A stretch of DNA of 64,000 nt from Clostridium sp. 1001275B_160808_H3. GTDB lineage: Bacteria > Bacillota > Clostridia > Clostridiales > Clostridiaceae. The translations under genes and the position numbers were made by a program. Within the stretch, counting starts at the first letter, position 1. Each line of letters begins with the position of its first letter. The stretch spans positions 199,100 through 263,099 of the forward strand of contig NZ_JADNAT010000002.1 of NCBI RefSeq assembly GCF_015550425.1, read 5' to 3'. This document shows, piece by piece, positions 1-9,658 of this stretch. Below the pieces are notes generated by a model. It made no database searches and was not told the origin of the DNA. It worked only from the letters and a program-made list of their open reading frames with translations.

Positions 1-50
1 AGGTTTAAATTTAAATATTTAAGGAAAATGAATATAAAAATCAAAATTAA

Positions 51-79
51 TTGACACTAGAGAGTATTTACAATATAAT
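51..79 (+). promoter_or_regulatory. sigma-A promoter of modABC
   Basis: A consensus TTGACA (51-56) is followed by a 17-base spacer and a consensus TATAAT (74-79). Transcription would start near 86, leaving a leader of about 100 bases before modA. I saw no ModE-type palindrome or known molybdenum-cofactor riboswitch in that leader. Confidence 0.8.
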
Positions 80-189
80 TACAATTGTTTGGTTTTGTTA
101 GGTTTAGTTCTGTTTTAGTTTGTTTTGGCATAACTAAATCAGTTTTATTTATTGTAATGATAGTATTTCATAAATTAGGAGTGTGTAAA

Positions 190-990
190 ATGAAAAAGAA
201 AATATCATTAATTTTAAGTATGCTATTATTAGCTTTTTCTTTAGTTGGATGTAGTAAGAATAATGTGTCAAATAATACAAATAACTCACAAGAAAAAGAA
301 TCAATTATTACTATTGCAGCAGCAGCAAGTTTAAAGAATTGTATGGATGATAAGTTAATTCCTATGTTTAATGAAAAGTATCCTAATATTAAGGTTCAAG
401 CAACTTATGATAGCTCAGGAAAGTTGCAAACTCAAATTGAAGAGGGAGCAGAAATAGATGTATTTATGTCTGCAGCAACAAAGCAAATGGATGAATTAAA
501 TAAAAAAGGTTTAATTGAAGAAAGTTCTATTATTGAACTTCTTGAAAATAAAATTGTACTTATAGCTTCAAAAGGAAATAATAAAGATATAAAAACTTTT
601 GAAGATATATTAAAATCTGATAAAATAGCTATAGGAGATCCAGAAAGTGTACCAGCTGGACAATATGCAAAACAGTTATTTGAAAATCTTAAAATTTGGG
701 ACCAAGTGTCCTCAAAAGCAAGCCTTGGAACAAATGTCACAGAGGTTTTAACTTGGGTTGCTGAGGCAAGTGCTGATTCAGGAATTGTTTATTCAACAGA
801 TGCAGCATCAAATGATAAAGTGAAAGTAGTTTTAGAAGCACCAGAAGGAAGCGTTTCTAAAGTTATCTATCCGCTAGGAATAGTAAAGGCAACTAAAAAT
901 CAAGAAGCAGCCAAAAGCTTTACTGAGTTTTTACAATCTGAAGAAGCAATGAAAGTATTTGAATCTTACGGATTTTCAGGTAATAAATAG
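190..990 (+). CDS. modA: molybdate ABC transporter, substrate-binding lipoprotein
   Basis: ModA captures molybdate (or tungstate) outside the cell and delivers it to the ModBC importer. The 266-residue product starts with a lipoprotein signal: a KKK basic end, a hydrophobic stretch and a lipobox ending LVGC with the lipidated Cys at residue 21. The mature part has the family segment AAASLKN followed by a type II periplasmic-binding fold. The frame is open further upstream to 85, but the ATG at 190 is preceded by AGGAG (177-181) and gives a proper signal peptide, and the upstream part would start at the predicted transcription start, so 190 is chosen. It is the first gene of a three-gene operon, 9 bases before modB. 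Tungstate specificity cannot be excluded from sequence alone. Confidence 0.9.
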   Translation: MKKKISLILSMLLLAFSLVGCSKNNVSNNTNNSQEKESIITIAAAASLKNCMDDKLIPMFNEKYPNIKVQATYDSSGKLQTQIEEGAEIDVFMSAATKQMDELNKKGLIEESSIIELLENKIVLIASKGNNKDIKTFEDILKSDKIAIGDPESVPAGQYAKQLFENLKIWDQVSSKASLGTNVTEVLTWVAEASADSGIVYSTDAASNDKVKVVLEAPEGSVSKVIYPLGIVKATKNQEAAKSFTEFLQSEEAMKVFESYGFSGNK

Positions 991-999
991 GAGAATATA

Positions 1000-1671
1000 A
1001 TGGATATATCACCAATAATAATTTCTTTAAAAACTGCAACTGTATCTATGGTTTTTACTTTTTTGTTGGGACTTTTTATAGCAAGAGGAATTGTAAAAAT
1101 AAAGTCTGAAAAAATAAAAATGATTTTAGATGGTATTTTAACATTGCCATTAGTATTACCACCTACAGTAATGGGATTCTTTCTTTTACTTATATTTGGC
1201 GTAAATAGACCAATAGGTAAGTTTTTACTAGAGTTTTTAGGCGTAAAAATAGTTTTTTCTTGGACAGCTACTGTAATAGCTTCAGTAGTTATAGCATTTC
1301 CTCTTATGTATAGATCGGCAAGAGGTGCATTTGAACAAGTTGATCAAAATTTAATAATGGCGGCAAGAACATTAGGAATTTCAGAAAGAAAAATATTTTG
1401 GCGTATAATTATGCCTCTTGCATTACCAGGAGTTGCTTCAGGTGGAATATTAGCTTTTGCAAGAGGTCTTGGGGAGTTTGGGGCTACAGCAATGATTGCA
1501 GGAAATATAGCAAATAAAACAAGAACCTTGCCTTTAGCAATTTATGCAGATGTAGCATCAGGAGATATGGCATCAGCTACTAATTATGTTTTAATTGTTA
1601 CCATAATTTCTTTTGTTGTTGTTGTTTTAACAAATTATTTTACTCTTAAAGAAAGAAAATATATAAAGTAA
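1000..1671 (+). CDS. modB: molybdate ABC transporter permease
   Basis: ModB forms the membrane channel of the molybdate importer. The 223-residue length is normal for the family. It has about five to six hydrophobic segments and the binding-protein-dependent permease EAA-type loop (around residues 120-150, with AARTLGIS and the following PLALPGVASGG). It lies between modA and modC with short gaps and an AGGAG site just upstream, so the three genes are co-transcribed and probably translated together. Confidence 0.92.
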   Translation: MDISPIIISLKTATVSMVFTFLLGLFIARGIVKIKSEKIKMILDGILTLPLVLPPTVMGFFLLLIFGVNRPIGKFLLEFLGVKIVFSWTATVIASVVIAFPLMYRSARGAFEQVDQNLIMAARTLGISERKIFWRIIMPLALPGVASGGILAFARGLGEFGATAMIAGNIANKTRTLPLAIYADVASGDMASATNYVLIVTIISFVVVVLTNYFTLKERKYIK

Positions 1672-1682
1672 GGAAGAAGATA

Positions 1683-2750
1683 ATGAGTTTATTTGTTAAT
1701 ATAAAGAAAAAATTAAAAGGATTTTCTCTTGAAGTTTCTTTTGAAACAAATGGTGATTATCTTGGTATTTTAGGAGCTTCAGGAAGCGGAAAAAGTATGA
1801 CTTTAAAATGCATTGCAGGAATTGAAACTCCAGATGAAGGGCGTATTATACTTAATGGGAAAGTATTATTTGATTCTGAAAAAAAGATTAACCTAAAACC
1901 TCAAGAAAGAAATATTGGATACTTATTTCAAAATTATGCTTTATTTCCTAATATGACTGTAGAAGAAAATATTGGAGTAGGATTGAAGGAATCTAAAAAA
2001 GAAAAAGAAATTAAAGTGAAAGAAATTATAAAATCTTTTTATTTAGAAGGTCTCGAAAAGAAATACCCAAGTAAACTTTCTGGGGGGCAGCAGCAAAGAG
2101 TTGCTATAGCAAGATGTATAATATACAAACCAGATATATTAATGCTTGATGAACCATTTTCTGCTTTAGATTCATACCTAAAAGAGCAGCTTCAAAGTGA
2201 GGTTTTAGAATTTTTAAAGCTATATAATGGTGAAGTTCTTATGGTTACTCACAGTAGAGATGAAGTTTATAAGTTTTGTGAGAATATTGCTATTATTGAT
2301 AAGGGGAATTCAATTTTATTTGGAAATACGAAGGATATTTTTGAAAAGCCAAAGCTAAAAGAAGCAGCAATACTTACTGGATGCAAAAATATTTCAAAGT
2401 GTGAAGTTATATCTTCAAATAAAATTTATGCTACAGAGTGGGGTATAAAGCTTGAAACAGAAAAAGTAGTTCCTAGAAATATAAATCATGTAGGAATTAG
2501 AGCTCATAATTTTGAAATTCTTGATAATGGCAATATAAATAATGAAAAAAACATTATAGAGTGTGAAATAAATAAGATAGTAGAAAATGTTTTTGAATAT
2601 AATATAATGTTTGTAAATAAAAATTCTAGTGAAAAAAATGATAGTAGTGTAATGGTATATAAGGTTAAAAAAGAAGAGTGGGATAACAGAAAAAATAAAT
2701 CTAATTTATACTTAAGAATACCTGAACACTCAATTTTATTTTTAGAATAG
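1683..2750 (+). CDS. modC: molybdate ABC transporter ATP-binding protein
   Basis: This ATPase powers ModB. Walker A (GASGSGKS) is at residues 31-38, followed by the Q-loop (LFQNYALF), the ABC signature LSGGQQQR, Walker B (MLDEPFSALD) and the switch His in VTHSRDE. The last third (about 240-355) is a C-terminal accessory domain in the position of the ModC MOP/TOBE domain, which in the family binds oxyanion and allows trans-inhibition; the match here is weak and I infer it from position and length. The total length of 355 fits ModC. It ends the operon and is followed by a strong terminator. Confidence 0.9.
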   Translation: MSLFVNIKKKLKGFSLEVSFETNGDYLGILGASGSGKSMTLKCIAGIETPDEGRIILNGKVLFDSEKKINLKPQERNIGYLFQNYALFPNMTVEENIGVGLKESKKEKEIKVKEIIKSFYLEGLEKKYPSKLSGGQQQRVAIARCIIYKPDILMLDEPFSALDSYLKEQLQSEVLEFLKLYNGEVLMVTHSRDEVYKFCENIAIIDKGNSILFGNTKDIFEKPKLKEAAILTGCKNISKCEVISSNKIYATEWGIKLETEKVVPRNINHVGIRAHNFEILDNGNINNEKNIIECEINKIVENVFEYNIMFVNKNSSEKNDSSVMVYKVKKEEWDNRKNKSNLYLRIPEHSILFLE

Positions 2751-2790
2751 TATATTTATTTTGTAGTAAGTATAAAAAATAGAATATGAT

Positions 2791-2852
2791 AAATAATAAA
2801 AAATCCACGAGGTAATATTATTAACTAATATATCGTGGATTTTTTATTATTT
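2791..2852 (+). terminator. intrinsic terminator after modC
   Basis: A near-perfect stem of about 20 bp (2791-2810 with 2833-2852) with a core TCCACGA/TCGTGGA, ending in a T-rich arm. It separates modABC from the dehydrogenase gene. Confidence 0.85.
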
Positions 2853-3011
2853 AAATATAATTTTAGAATTTTATAAAGCTTATTTTTAGGAGATCATAAA
2901 AATAGATCTATTTTTTAGAAAAAAGTAATTTATTTAGAAATATATAATTATATTTAATAATTAGAATATTAGGTGTATTATAAAATATAAGACAGAAAGG
3001 AGAGTCATAAT

Positions 3012-4178
3012 ATGATAAATTTTAATTATTCAATTCCGACTAAAATTTTCTTTGGAAAAGATCAAATAAATATACTTCCAGACCAAATAAAAAAATATGG
3101 AAGCAAGGTGCTTTTAGCATATGGAGGAGGAAGTATAAAGAAAATAGGACTTTATGATAAGGTTGTTAATCTTTTAAAAGATAATAATATTAGTTTTTTT
3201 GAACTTTCAGGTATTGAGCCAAATCCAAGAATAACTAGTGTAAGAAAGGGTATCGATATTTGTAGAGAAAATGATATAGATTTAGTTCTTGCAGTAGGAG
3301 GTGGTAGTACTATTGACTGTGCAAAGGTCATTGCAGGAGGAGTTACCTATGAGGGTGATGCATGGGACATAGTTGTAGATCCAAGTAAAATAAAAAGTGT
3401 AATTCCAATAGCAAGTATATTAACTCTTGCTGCAACAGGTTCAGAAATGGATTCAGGAGCAGTAATTACAAACCTAGAAACTAATGAGAAGTTAGGAACA
3501 GGGAATCCAGAAATGGCTCCTAAGTTTTCTATATTAGATCCAACATATACTTTTTCTGTACCAAAAAATCAAACAGCAGCGGGAACAGCAGATATAATGA
3601 GTCATATTTTTGAAGTGTACTTTAATAATACAGAAGGGGCTTATCTTCAAAACAGGATGGCGGAATCTCTTTTAAAAACTTGCATTAATTATGGCAGAAT
3701 AGCTATGGATGAACCTGAAAATTATGAAGCAAGAGCAAATCTTATGTGGGCTTCCAGCTTAGCTATAAATGGGCTTTTAACTTATGGAAAAGAAACAAAT
3801 TGGAGTGTTCACCCAATGGAACATGAATTAAGTGCTTATTATGATATTACTCATGGTGTAGGTCTTGCAATATTAACGCCAGCTTGGATGGAATATGTGC
3901 TAGATGATAGTACAGTAGATAAGTTTGTTGAATATGCTATTAATGTATGGAATTTAGATAGAAGTAAAGAAAAATATGAGTTGGCTAGAGAAGCTATAGA
4001 CAAAACAAGAGAGTTCTTTATTTCATTAGATATACCTACTACATTAAGAGAAGTTGGGATAAATGAAGAAAAACTTGAAGAAATGGCAAATCAAGCAGTT
4101 AGAAGAAGAAAAACAATAGGTAATTTTAAACCACTTAATTCAGAAGATATATTGAACATATATAAAGCTTCTTTATAA
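3012..4178 (+). CDS. bdhA: iron-containing alcohol dehydrogenase, butanol dehydrogenase type
   Basis: NAD(P)H-dependent reduction of butyraldehyde or other aldehydes to alcohols in the cytoplasm. The 388-residue protein belongs to the group III Fe-ADH family and matches the recalled clostridial BdhA/BdhB proteins along its length, including the N-terminal YSIPTKIFFGK, the cofactor-binding GGGSTIDCAK near residue 97 and the metal-binding region (TADIMSH, then HPMEHE and DITHGVG), which supply the Asp and His ligands. It has an AGGAG site and is a single-gene unit between two terminators. The family is promiscuous, so the in vivo substrate is uncertain; a general aldehyde-detoxifying role is the alternative. 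Confidence 0.85.
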   Translation: MINFNYSIPTKIFFGKDQINILPDQIKKYGSKVLLAYGGGSIKKIGLYDKVVNLLKDNNISFFELSGIEPNPRITSVRKGIDICRENDIDLVLAVGGGSTIDCAKVIAGGVTYEGDAWDIVVDPSKIKSVIPIASILTLAATGSEMDSGAVITNLETNEKLGTGNPEMAPKFSILDPTYTFSVPKNQTAAGTADIMSHIFEVYFNNTEGAYLQNRMAESLLKTCINYGRIAMDEPENYEARANLMWASSLAINGLLTYGKETNWSVHPMEHELSAYYDITHGVGLAILTPAWMEYVLDDSTVDKFVEYAINVWNLDRSKEKYELAREAIDKTREFFISLDIPTTLREVGINEEKLEEMANQAVRRRKTIGNFKPLNSEDILNIYKASL

Positions 4179-4227
4179 GTTAAAGTTTTAATGTAAGAAA
4201 ATTTAATAAAGATAGACTAATAATAAG

Positions 4228-4267
4228 AGAAGTGTATAAAATAAATGTATTTTATGCACTTCTTTTA
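4228..4267 (+). terminator. intrinsic terminator after the alcohol dehydrogenase
   Basis: A 13-14 bp stem (AGAAGTGTATAAAA paired with TTTTATGCACTTCT, one wobble) followed by TTTTAT. Confidence 0.8.
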
Positions 4268-4334
4268 TAAATTGCCACTTTATTTATAAATTATTCATAT
4301 ATTGTATAAAGAATGATTTATTAGGAGAATTAAA

Positions 4335-6134
4335 GTGAATTCGAATAAAAATAATAAAGTAGAAAGTTTTGCAATAAAAAATAGAATAAATAGTGAGAAA
4401 TTATATCCTGCTTTAAGAAATACAAAAGAAGGAAAAACTTATGGATATATAAATAGTAAAGGAGTATTTATTATTGATCCAATTTATTCAAGTGCATATG
4501 ATTTTAATAGTAGTGGATTAGCTATAGTGGGATTAGGAGAAAGATTTGGAGTAATTAATAAAAATGGAGAGTTTGTATTAAAGCCAGTTTTTGATAGTAT
4601 TAGAGAATTTAAAGAAAATAGAGCAATTTGGGTGTATCGTGATTACATGGGAGTTATTAATGAAAAGGGGAATATTATAACCAATAAAAAATATAGTTTT
4701 ATAAGTGACTATAGCGAAGGAAGGGCAATAGTTGGTTTTAGTAATAGTAATGGAAGCTATAGATATGGATATATTGATTTAGAAGGATATGATATAATTC
4801 CAACTATATATTTAGAAGCAAATAACTTTAATGAAGGAGTAGCATTAGTAAAATTAAAGGAAAATGAATATAGATTAATAAATCCTTATGGTCAAGTTGT
4901 AAATACTTATACCTATAACTATATATCACAATATGGGGATGGATTAATGGTATTTGGAAATTCATTTGAAGGTCCACTAGGTTATATAAATATTGCGGGA
5001 CAAGTAATTATTAAACCAAGATTTAAATCAGCACAAGGATTTAGAGATGGTGTAGCAATAGTTAGCGAATCAGATAGCTTTCAAGGTCCATATGGCCTTA
5101 TTGATAAAACTGGTAAATATGTATATGAACCTAATTTTAGTGACATTAAGATTCTAGGAGAAGGCAGAGTAGCTTTAGGTATTCCAATAGGAGATGAGAG
5201 TTTAAAACTTAGAAGTATATATGCTATAGGAGCTACAAATGGAAATAGATTAACAGAATTTATTTATTTAGCTGTTAGCGATTATAATAATGGATTAGCA
5301 TATGTATCAGATAAAGCAGATACCTTCTTCATCGATTTATCTGGAAATCGAGAGGTAAATCTACCTAAAGTTAGCGGAAGTGGTGAATTATCAATAAAGA
5401 GTGAAGTAGTTTATGCTAATATAGATTATTCACCATATTATTTAGATAAGTCAGGTAGAATAATTTATAAATCAAATGATATTATATATCTTGATAATCG
5501 TTATAGTATACTAAAAGAAAAATATAAGCCTAATATTAGTTATTTAATATATATACCTGAAGTACAAGGAATAAAAGATAAGAACGTAGAAATTGAGATT
5601 AATAACAAATTAAGATCTTTGTCTTATTTTAATCCTAATGAAGAAAACGGAAGTAAAGATAGCTTAGTTATTACAGAAAATGATGTTCTTAATTATGATT
5701 ATTATGGTGATTTCAGGATAAAATACTTCAACAATAATTTATTAGTTTTAGAAATTGAAGGTTATTACTATCCATTAGGAGCAGCACATGGAATGCCATA
5801 TAGAAAAACTCCAACTATCAATTTGCTAACTGGCAATTTTTACACATTAGGAGATTTATTTATGGGAGGAGTTTATTGGGTAGGTGAATTAAATAAGATT
5901 ATTAGTAATATGATACAAAATGATAAACAATATGAATATGTATTTAAAGATCAATTTAAAGGGATAAAAGAAGACCAAGATTTTTATGTTGATAGTAGTA
6001 ATTTATATATTTATTTTCCACCTTATGAGATTGGACCATATTCAGCTGGATTTATAACATTCAAAATTCCTTTTTCTGAAATTCATGGAATGATAAATAA
6101 AAGTGGGGATTTTTATAAAGCACTGCAAGCTTAA
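4335..6134 (+). CDS. WG-repeat protein with C-terminal DUF3298/RsiV-like domain
   Basis: A 599-residue protein of unknown function. The first about 320 residues are tandem WG-type repeats (seven or more copies of a YGYIN/D..G..II.P.Y..A..F..G.A.V pattern of about 45 residues, starting near residue 35), a beta-rich repeat thought to mediate binding. About residues 410-599 resemble the DUF3298/RsiV-like domain (GYYYPLGAAHG, then TLGDLF and a C-terminal FKIPFSEI). Start is GTG at 4335 with AGGAGA at 4323-4328. No signal peptide or membrane segment is visible, which is unusual because the C-terminal domain is mostly found outside the membrane. It is monocistronic. Confidence 0.75.
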   Translation: MNSNKNNKVESFAIKNRINSEKLYPALRNTKEGKTYGYINSKGVFIIDPIYSSAYDFNSSGLAIVGLGERFGVINKNGEFVLKPVFDSIREFKENRAIWVYRDYMGVINEKGNIITNKKYSFISDYSEGRAIVGFSNSNGSYRYGYIDLEGYDIIPTIYLEANNFNEGVALVKLKENEYRLINPYGQVVNTYTYNYISQYGDGLMVFGNSFEGPLGYINIAGQVIIKPRFKSAQGFRDGVAIVSESDSFQGPYGLIDKTGKYVYEPNFSDIKILGEGRVALGIPIGDESLKLRSIYAIGATNGNRLTEFIYLAVSDYNNGLAYVSDKADTFFIDLSGNREVNLPKVSGSGELSIKSEVVYANIDYSPYYLDKSGRIIYKSNDIIYLDNRYSILKEKYKPNISYLIYIPEVQGIKDKNVEIEINNKLRSLSYFNPNEENGSKDSLVITENDVLNYDYYGDFRIKYFNNNLLVLEIEGYYYPLGAAHGMPYRKTPTINLLTGNFYTLGDLFMGGVYWVGELNKIISNMIQNDKQYEYVFKDQFKGIKEDQDFYVDSSNLYIYFPPYEIGPYSAGFITFKIPFSEIHGMINKSGDFYKALQA

Positions 6135-6219
6135 GTAGAGAGATTAAATAAAGAAAAAAGGCTGTTTTAAAAACAAATATTGTAAATAGCTCTTCAATAA
6201 ATCACTAAATAATAAAATG

Positions 6220-6268
6220 AAACCAGATATTTCACAATGTATAGTTCGTGAAATATCTGGTTTTTTTC
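6220..6268 (+). terminator. intrinsic terminator after the WG-repeat gene
   Basis: A perfect 16-bp stem (6220-6235 with 6248-6263), a 12-base loop and a run of seven T beginning within the arm. Confidence 0.9.
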
Positions 6269-6794
6269 TTTTAAAATTAACATAATATTCGGAGCTCACT
6301 AGAAAGTATATCTATATTTTCCAGTGGATAAATACTTTTGCAACAGCTCCTTTTCTTTATTTAAATATATTCAAAGTTGTCATAACTTAAATTTTGTTAT
6401 GATTCTATGTTAAAATCAACATCCAACCATAAGTATGCTTTATAAAAAGGAAAAAACTAAATTAGTAAAATATGCTTGAACGAGGTCAATTTATAAAATA
6501 ATTATTAATTTTCATTATGGGTATTATATTTAATTATTTTTAGGAGATTATATGATGTAGAAAGATATTTATTTTACAAATTTATAAATGAAATAAAAGA
6601 AGTTGAGATTAAACAAATAAATCTATTATAAGAGAAACATTCGGATATATTTATTAATATGTTAAATTAAATTTCTAATTGTAAATATATTTCTCGGTTT
6701 TTCTGAAAATATTATATTTAATTAAAATAATTCTAAAAAAACATTAATAAATGTTAAAATTTTATTTATTAAAAGTTAAAAATACGAATAAATA

Positions 6795-6823
6795 TTGTAT
6801 TAATATAATAAATTTAGTATATT
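6795..6823 (+). promoter_or_regulatory. predicted promoter of the ABC importer operon
   Basis: TTGTAT, a 17-base spacer and TATATT lie 57 bases before the first gene. The match is fair, in very AT-rich DNA. Confidence 0.45.
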
Positions 6824-6879
6824 ATATTTGTATTAAAACTTAGAGATTAAACATAAAAAATAAACACTAGAGGTGAAAC

Positions 6880-7950
6880 ATGATACATATTGAAAAACTT
6901 AAAAAAGTTTATAACAATGGTTATGAAGCTTTAAAAAGCATCAATCTTGAGATTAACGAGGGTGAACTTGTTTGCCTATTAGGACCTAGTGGTTGCGGAA
7001 AAACAACTATACTTAATCTACTTGCAGGACTTTTAGATCCTACCAGTGGAGATATAAGATTTGACAATGAATCTATAATTGGAAAGCATCCTAAAGATAG
7101 AAATATTGGTTTAGTATTTCAAAATTATGCGCTATATCCACACATGACAGTTTTAGAAAATGTTATGTTCCCTCTTACAGTTGGAAAGAAGAAAAAGCCA
7201 AAAAGTGAGGCACTTGAAATAGCTAAAAAGTATATGAAAATTACAAGTATTGAAGAGTTAGCTAATAAAAAGCCAGGGGAAATGTCAGGGGGGCAACAAC
7301 AAAGAGTTGCTATAACAAGAGCATTAGTTCAAAATCCTAAAATATTATTATTAGACGAGCCTTTAAGTAATTTAGATGCAAGATTAAGATTAAAAATAAG
7401 AGAAGAAATAAGAAGACTTGTAAAAGAAATTGGTATTACTACTATTTTTGTTACTCACGATCAAGAAGAAGCTTTATCTATAAGTGATAGGATAGTATTA
7501 ATGAATGAAGGTGTTGTTCAACAATTTGATATACCTCAAAATTTATACTTAGAACCTGCAAATCTATTTGTAGCTAAGTTTATGGGAAATCCTATAATCA
7601 ATATATTTGAAGTTGAAAAAGAAGGAAATCTATTAAAAACAAAGGATTTCAATATTGATCTAAATTTATTAAATAAAGATAGATTTAAGCAAGATTTAAA
7701 TGAAAATAAGTATTTTGTAGGAATTAGACCAGAATATTTTGAAATAAGTAAAAATCCATTATTTAAAGTTAAAGTTGAATCTATTGAATTAATAGGAAAA
7801 GACTGTATAGTAAACTTCAATGTTAATGATATAAATGCAAAATCAATTACTGATATAAGCAATAAAGTACTTGAAGGTGATGAATTAGGACTTGATATTG
7901 ACTATAATGGAATCTACATATTCCAAGAGAATGGAGTTAGAGTGTACTAA
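6880..7950 (+). CDS. ABC transporter ATP-binding protein, UgpC/MsmK family
   Basis: ATPase of a carbohydrate or sugar-phosphate importer (CUT1 type). Walker A GPSGCGKTT is at residues 35-43, followed by the Q-loop (VFQNYALYPHMTV), signature MSGGQQQR, Walker B (ILLLDEPLSNLDA), switch region VTHDQEEALS, and a C-terminal TOBE-like regulatory domain from about residue 240. Length 356 is typical. It opens an operon with two permeases, a metallo-hydrolase and a binding protein, and its stop overlaps the next start by one base. The UgpC-like family serves many substrates, so no substrate is read from this gene alone. Confidence 0.85.
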   Translation: MIHIEKLKKVYNNGYEALKSINLEINEGELVCLLGPSGCGKTTILNLLAGLLDPTSGDIRFDNESIIGKHPKDRNIGLVFQNYALYPHMTVLENVMFPLTVGKKKKPKSEALEIAKKYMKITSIEELANKKPGEMSGGQQQRVAITRALVQNPKILLLDEPLSNLDARLRLKIREEIRRLVKEIGITTIFVTHDQEEALSISDRIVLMNEGVVQQFDIPQNLYLEPANLFVAKFMGNPIINIFEVEKEGNLLKTKDFNIDLNLLNKDRFKQDLNENKYFVGIRPEYFEISKNPLFKVKVESIELIGKDCIVNFNVNDINAKSITDISNKVLEGDELGLDIDYNGIYIFQENGVRVY

Positions 7951-8831
7951 TGAGAAAGTTAAAGTATAGAGCAGAAAATTCACCACAAGCATGGTTATTT
8001 CTTTTACCTGCTTTAATAGTAATTGGGATATTTAATGTATTACCATTAATCAAAACATTTATTATGTCTTTTCAAAAGGGAACTTTAAATAATTTAGCAT
8101 TCAATGGATTTAAAAATTATGGGATTGTTTTAAAAGATCCAAAGTTTCACACTGCAGTAGGTAATACAGCTATTTTTGCCTTTGTGGTTGTGCCTGTGGG
8201 ATTAATTATTTCAATGTTTATTGCAATTACAGTTTATGAAAGAATTAAACATAAAGATATTTTTGAAACTATATTCTTTATACCATATTTAACGAGTGTA
8301 ATTGCCGTTGGTATAGTTTTTAGATTTTTATTAAATGGTGAATATGGATTTGTAAACTATATATTAGGATTTTTTAATGTTGGACCAATAAATTTCTTGG
8401 ATGATCCTAATATGAGTATGATAACACTAGTTATATTTGGTATATGGTCAGGACTTGCATTTAACATAATTATATTACTTTCAGGTTTAAGAAATATTGA
8501 CAAAAGTTATTACAAAGTAGCAGATATGTTTGGAGCAACAAAGGTTGAACAATTTTTTAGAATAACATTACCTCAAATGATACCAATTATTACGTTTTTA
8601 TTAATGGTTAATTTTATTAATGCATTTAAGGTTTATGCACAAGTTTTTGCAATATTCAATGGAAAAGCAGGTATTGCAGATAGTGCTACTACAGCAGTAT
8701 TCTACATATTCAATAAGTTCTATGTTGAAAATCGTTATGGACAAGGAATGGCAGCTGCAGTTATCTTATTTGGTTTAATTTTAATTTTCACATTAATTCA
8801 AAATCGTATATTAAAAAGATTATCTAAGTAG
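7950..8831 (+). CDS. ABC transporter permease, UgpA/MalF-like
   Basis: A 293-residue inner-membrane permease with six hydrophobic segments. Its EAA loop (about residues 190-210, MFGATKVEQFFRITLPQMIP) contacts the ATPase. The start ATG shares its A with the stop of the preceding ATPase gene, an overlap that couples translation. It pairs with the next permease as a UgpA/UgpE-type heterodimer. Confidence 0.87.
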   Translation: MRKLKYRAENSPQAWLFLLPALIVIGIFNVLPLIKTFIMSFQKGTLNNLAFNGFKNYGIVLKDPKFHTAVGNTAIFAFVVVPVGLIISMFIAITVYERIKHKDIFETIFFIPYLTSVIAVGIVFRFLLNGEYGFVNYILGFFNVGPINFLDDPNMSMITLVIFGIWSGLAFNIIILLSGLRNIDKSYYKVADMFGATKVEQFFRITLPQMIPIITFLLMVNFINAFKVYAQVFAIFNGKAGIADSATTAVFYIFNKFYVENRYGQGMAAAVILFGLILIFTLIQNRILKRLSK

Positions 8832-8839
8832 GTGAAGTG

Positions 8840-9658
8840 ATGAAAAAAGTAAATTTAGTTTTATCAAAGACGTTTATTCTTATTATGGCGTTGATTACAC
8901 TATTTCCTTTTGTATATATGATTTTATCAAGTTTAATGACGTATCAAGAGGCAACTAGTATTCCACCAACGCTATTTCCAGAGAAGTTTCAATGGGGAAA
9001 CTTTGTTTTAGCAATGGAGCAGGCTCCTTTTGTTAGATATTTCTTTAATACGATTTTAGTTGCTGGAGTATCAACAATTGGAACAATAATAACTTCAATA
9101 TTAGCAAGCTTTGCTTTAGTAAAATTAGAGTTCAAATATAAGAATGCTTTAGTACTTGGTATGGCAGCTTTACTTATGGTACCATATGAAGTTACTGTTT
9201 TCACAAATTATCAAACAATTGCACAGCTAGGATTATTAGATACATATACAGCACTAATACTTCCATCTTTAGCAAGCGTGTTTTACATATTTTATTTAAA
9301 AGAATATTTAACAAGTATCCCAATTTCCTACTATAAAGCTGCAAAGGTTGATGGATGTAGTGATTTGGAATTTGTTAATAGAATTTTAATTCCTTTAGCA
9401 AAACCAGCATTATTTACAATGGGTATCTTAAGCTTTATTAATGGATGGAATTCATTCCTATGGCCAATACTAGTAACAAATAGTAAGGAAATGAGATTGT
9501 TAAGTAATGGATTAAGTTCCTTTGCTACTGAAAGCGGGTCAAATGTTCATTTACAAATGGCTGCATCAACAATTGCTATAGTTCCTATTTTAATTTTATA
9601 TTTAATTTTTAGAAAACAAATCATTAGAGGAGTTGTTAAGAGTGGCGTTAAAGGATAA
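8840..9658 (+). CDS. ABC transporter permease, UgpE/MalG-like
   Basis: Second permease of the importer, 272 residues, with six predicted membrane segments and the EAA loop (KVDGCSDLEFVNRILIPLAKP). A GTG three bases earlier (8837) is possible, but ATG 8840 lies better behind AGGTGAA (8830-8836). It follows the first permease by 8 bases and overlaps the next gene by 17 bases. Confidence 0.87.
   Translation: MKKVNLVLSKTFILIMALITLFPFVYMILSSLMTYQEATSIPPTLFPEKFQWGNFVLAMEQAPFVRYFFNTILVAGVSTIGTIITSILASFALVKLEFKYKNALVLGMAALLMVPYEVTVFTNYQTIAQLGLLDTYTALILPSLASVFYIFYLKEYLTSIPISYYKAAKVDGCSDLEFVNRILIPLAKPALFTMGILSFINGWNSFLWPILVTNSKEMRLLSNGLSSFATESGSNVHLQMAASTIAIVPILILYLIFRKQIIRGVVKSGVKG

Larger units (their letters stand above)
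6135..6879. other. 745-base intergenic region
   Basis: It holds the terminator at 6220-6268, an imperfect long-range inverted repeat (about 6152-6167 against 6345-6359, with GGAGCTGTTGCAAAAG on the minus strand reading like the end of an insertion sequence), and a promoter for the downstream operon at 6795-6823. A start-less open frame of roughly 45 codons (about 6510-6630) could be a gene remnant. Nothing else was recognised. Confidence 0.4.

Noticed and set aside
85..189. Upstream extension of modA
   Set aside because: It would place 35 residues before a normal lipoprotein signal, has no ribosome site and starts at the predicted transcription start.
6510..6630. Open frame of about 45 codons in the intergenic region
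   Set aside because: Lacks a start and a ribosome site, and I recognise no family; at most a remnant.
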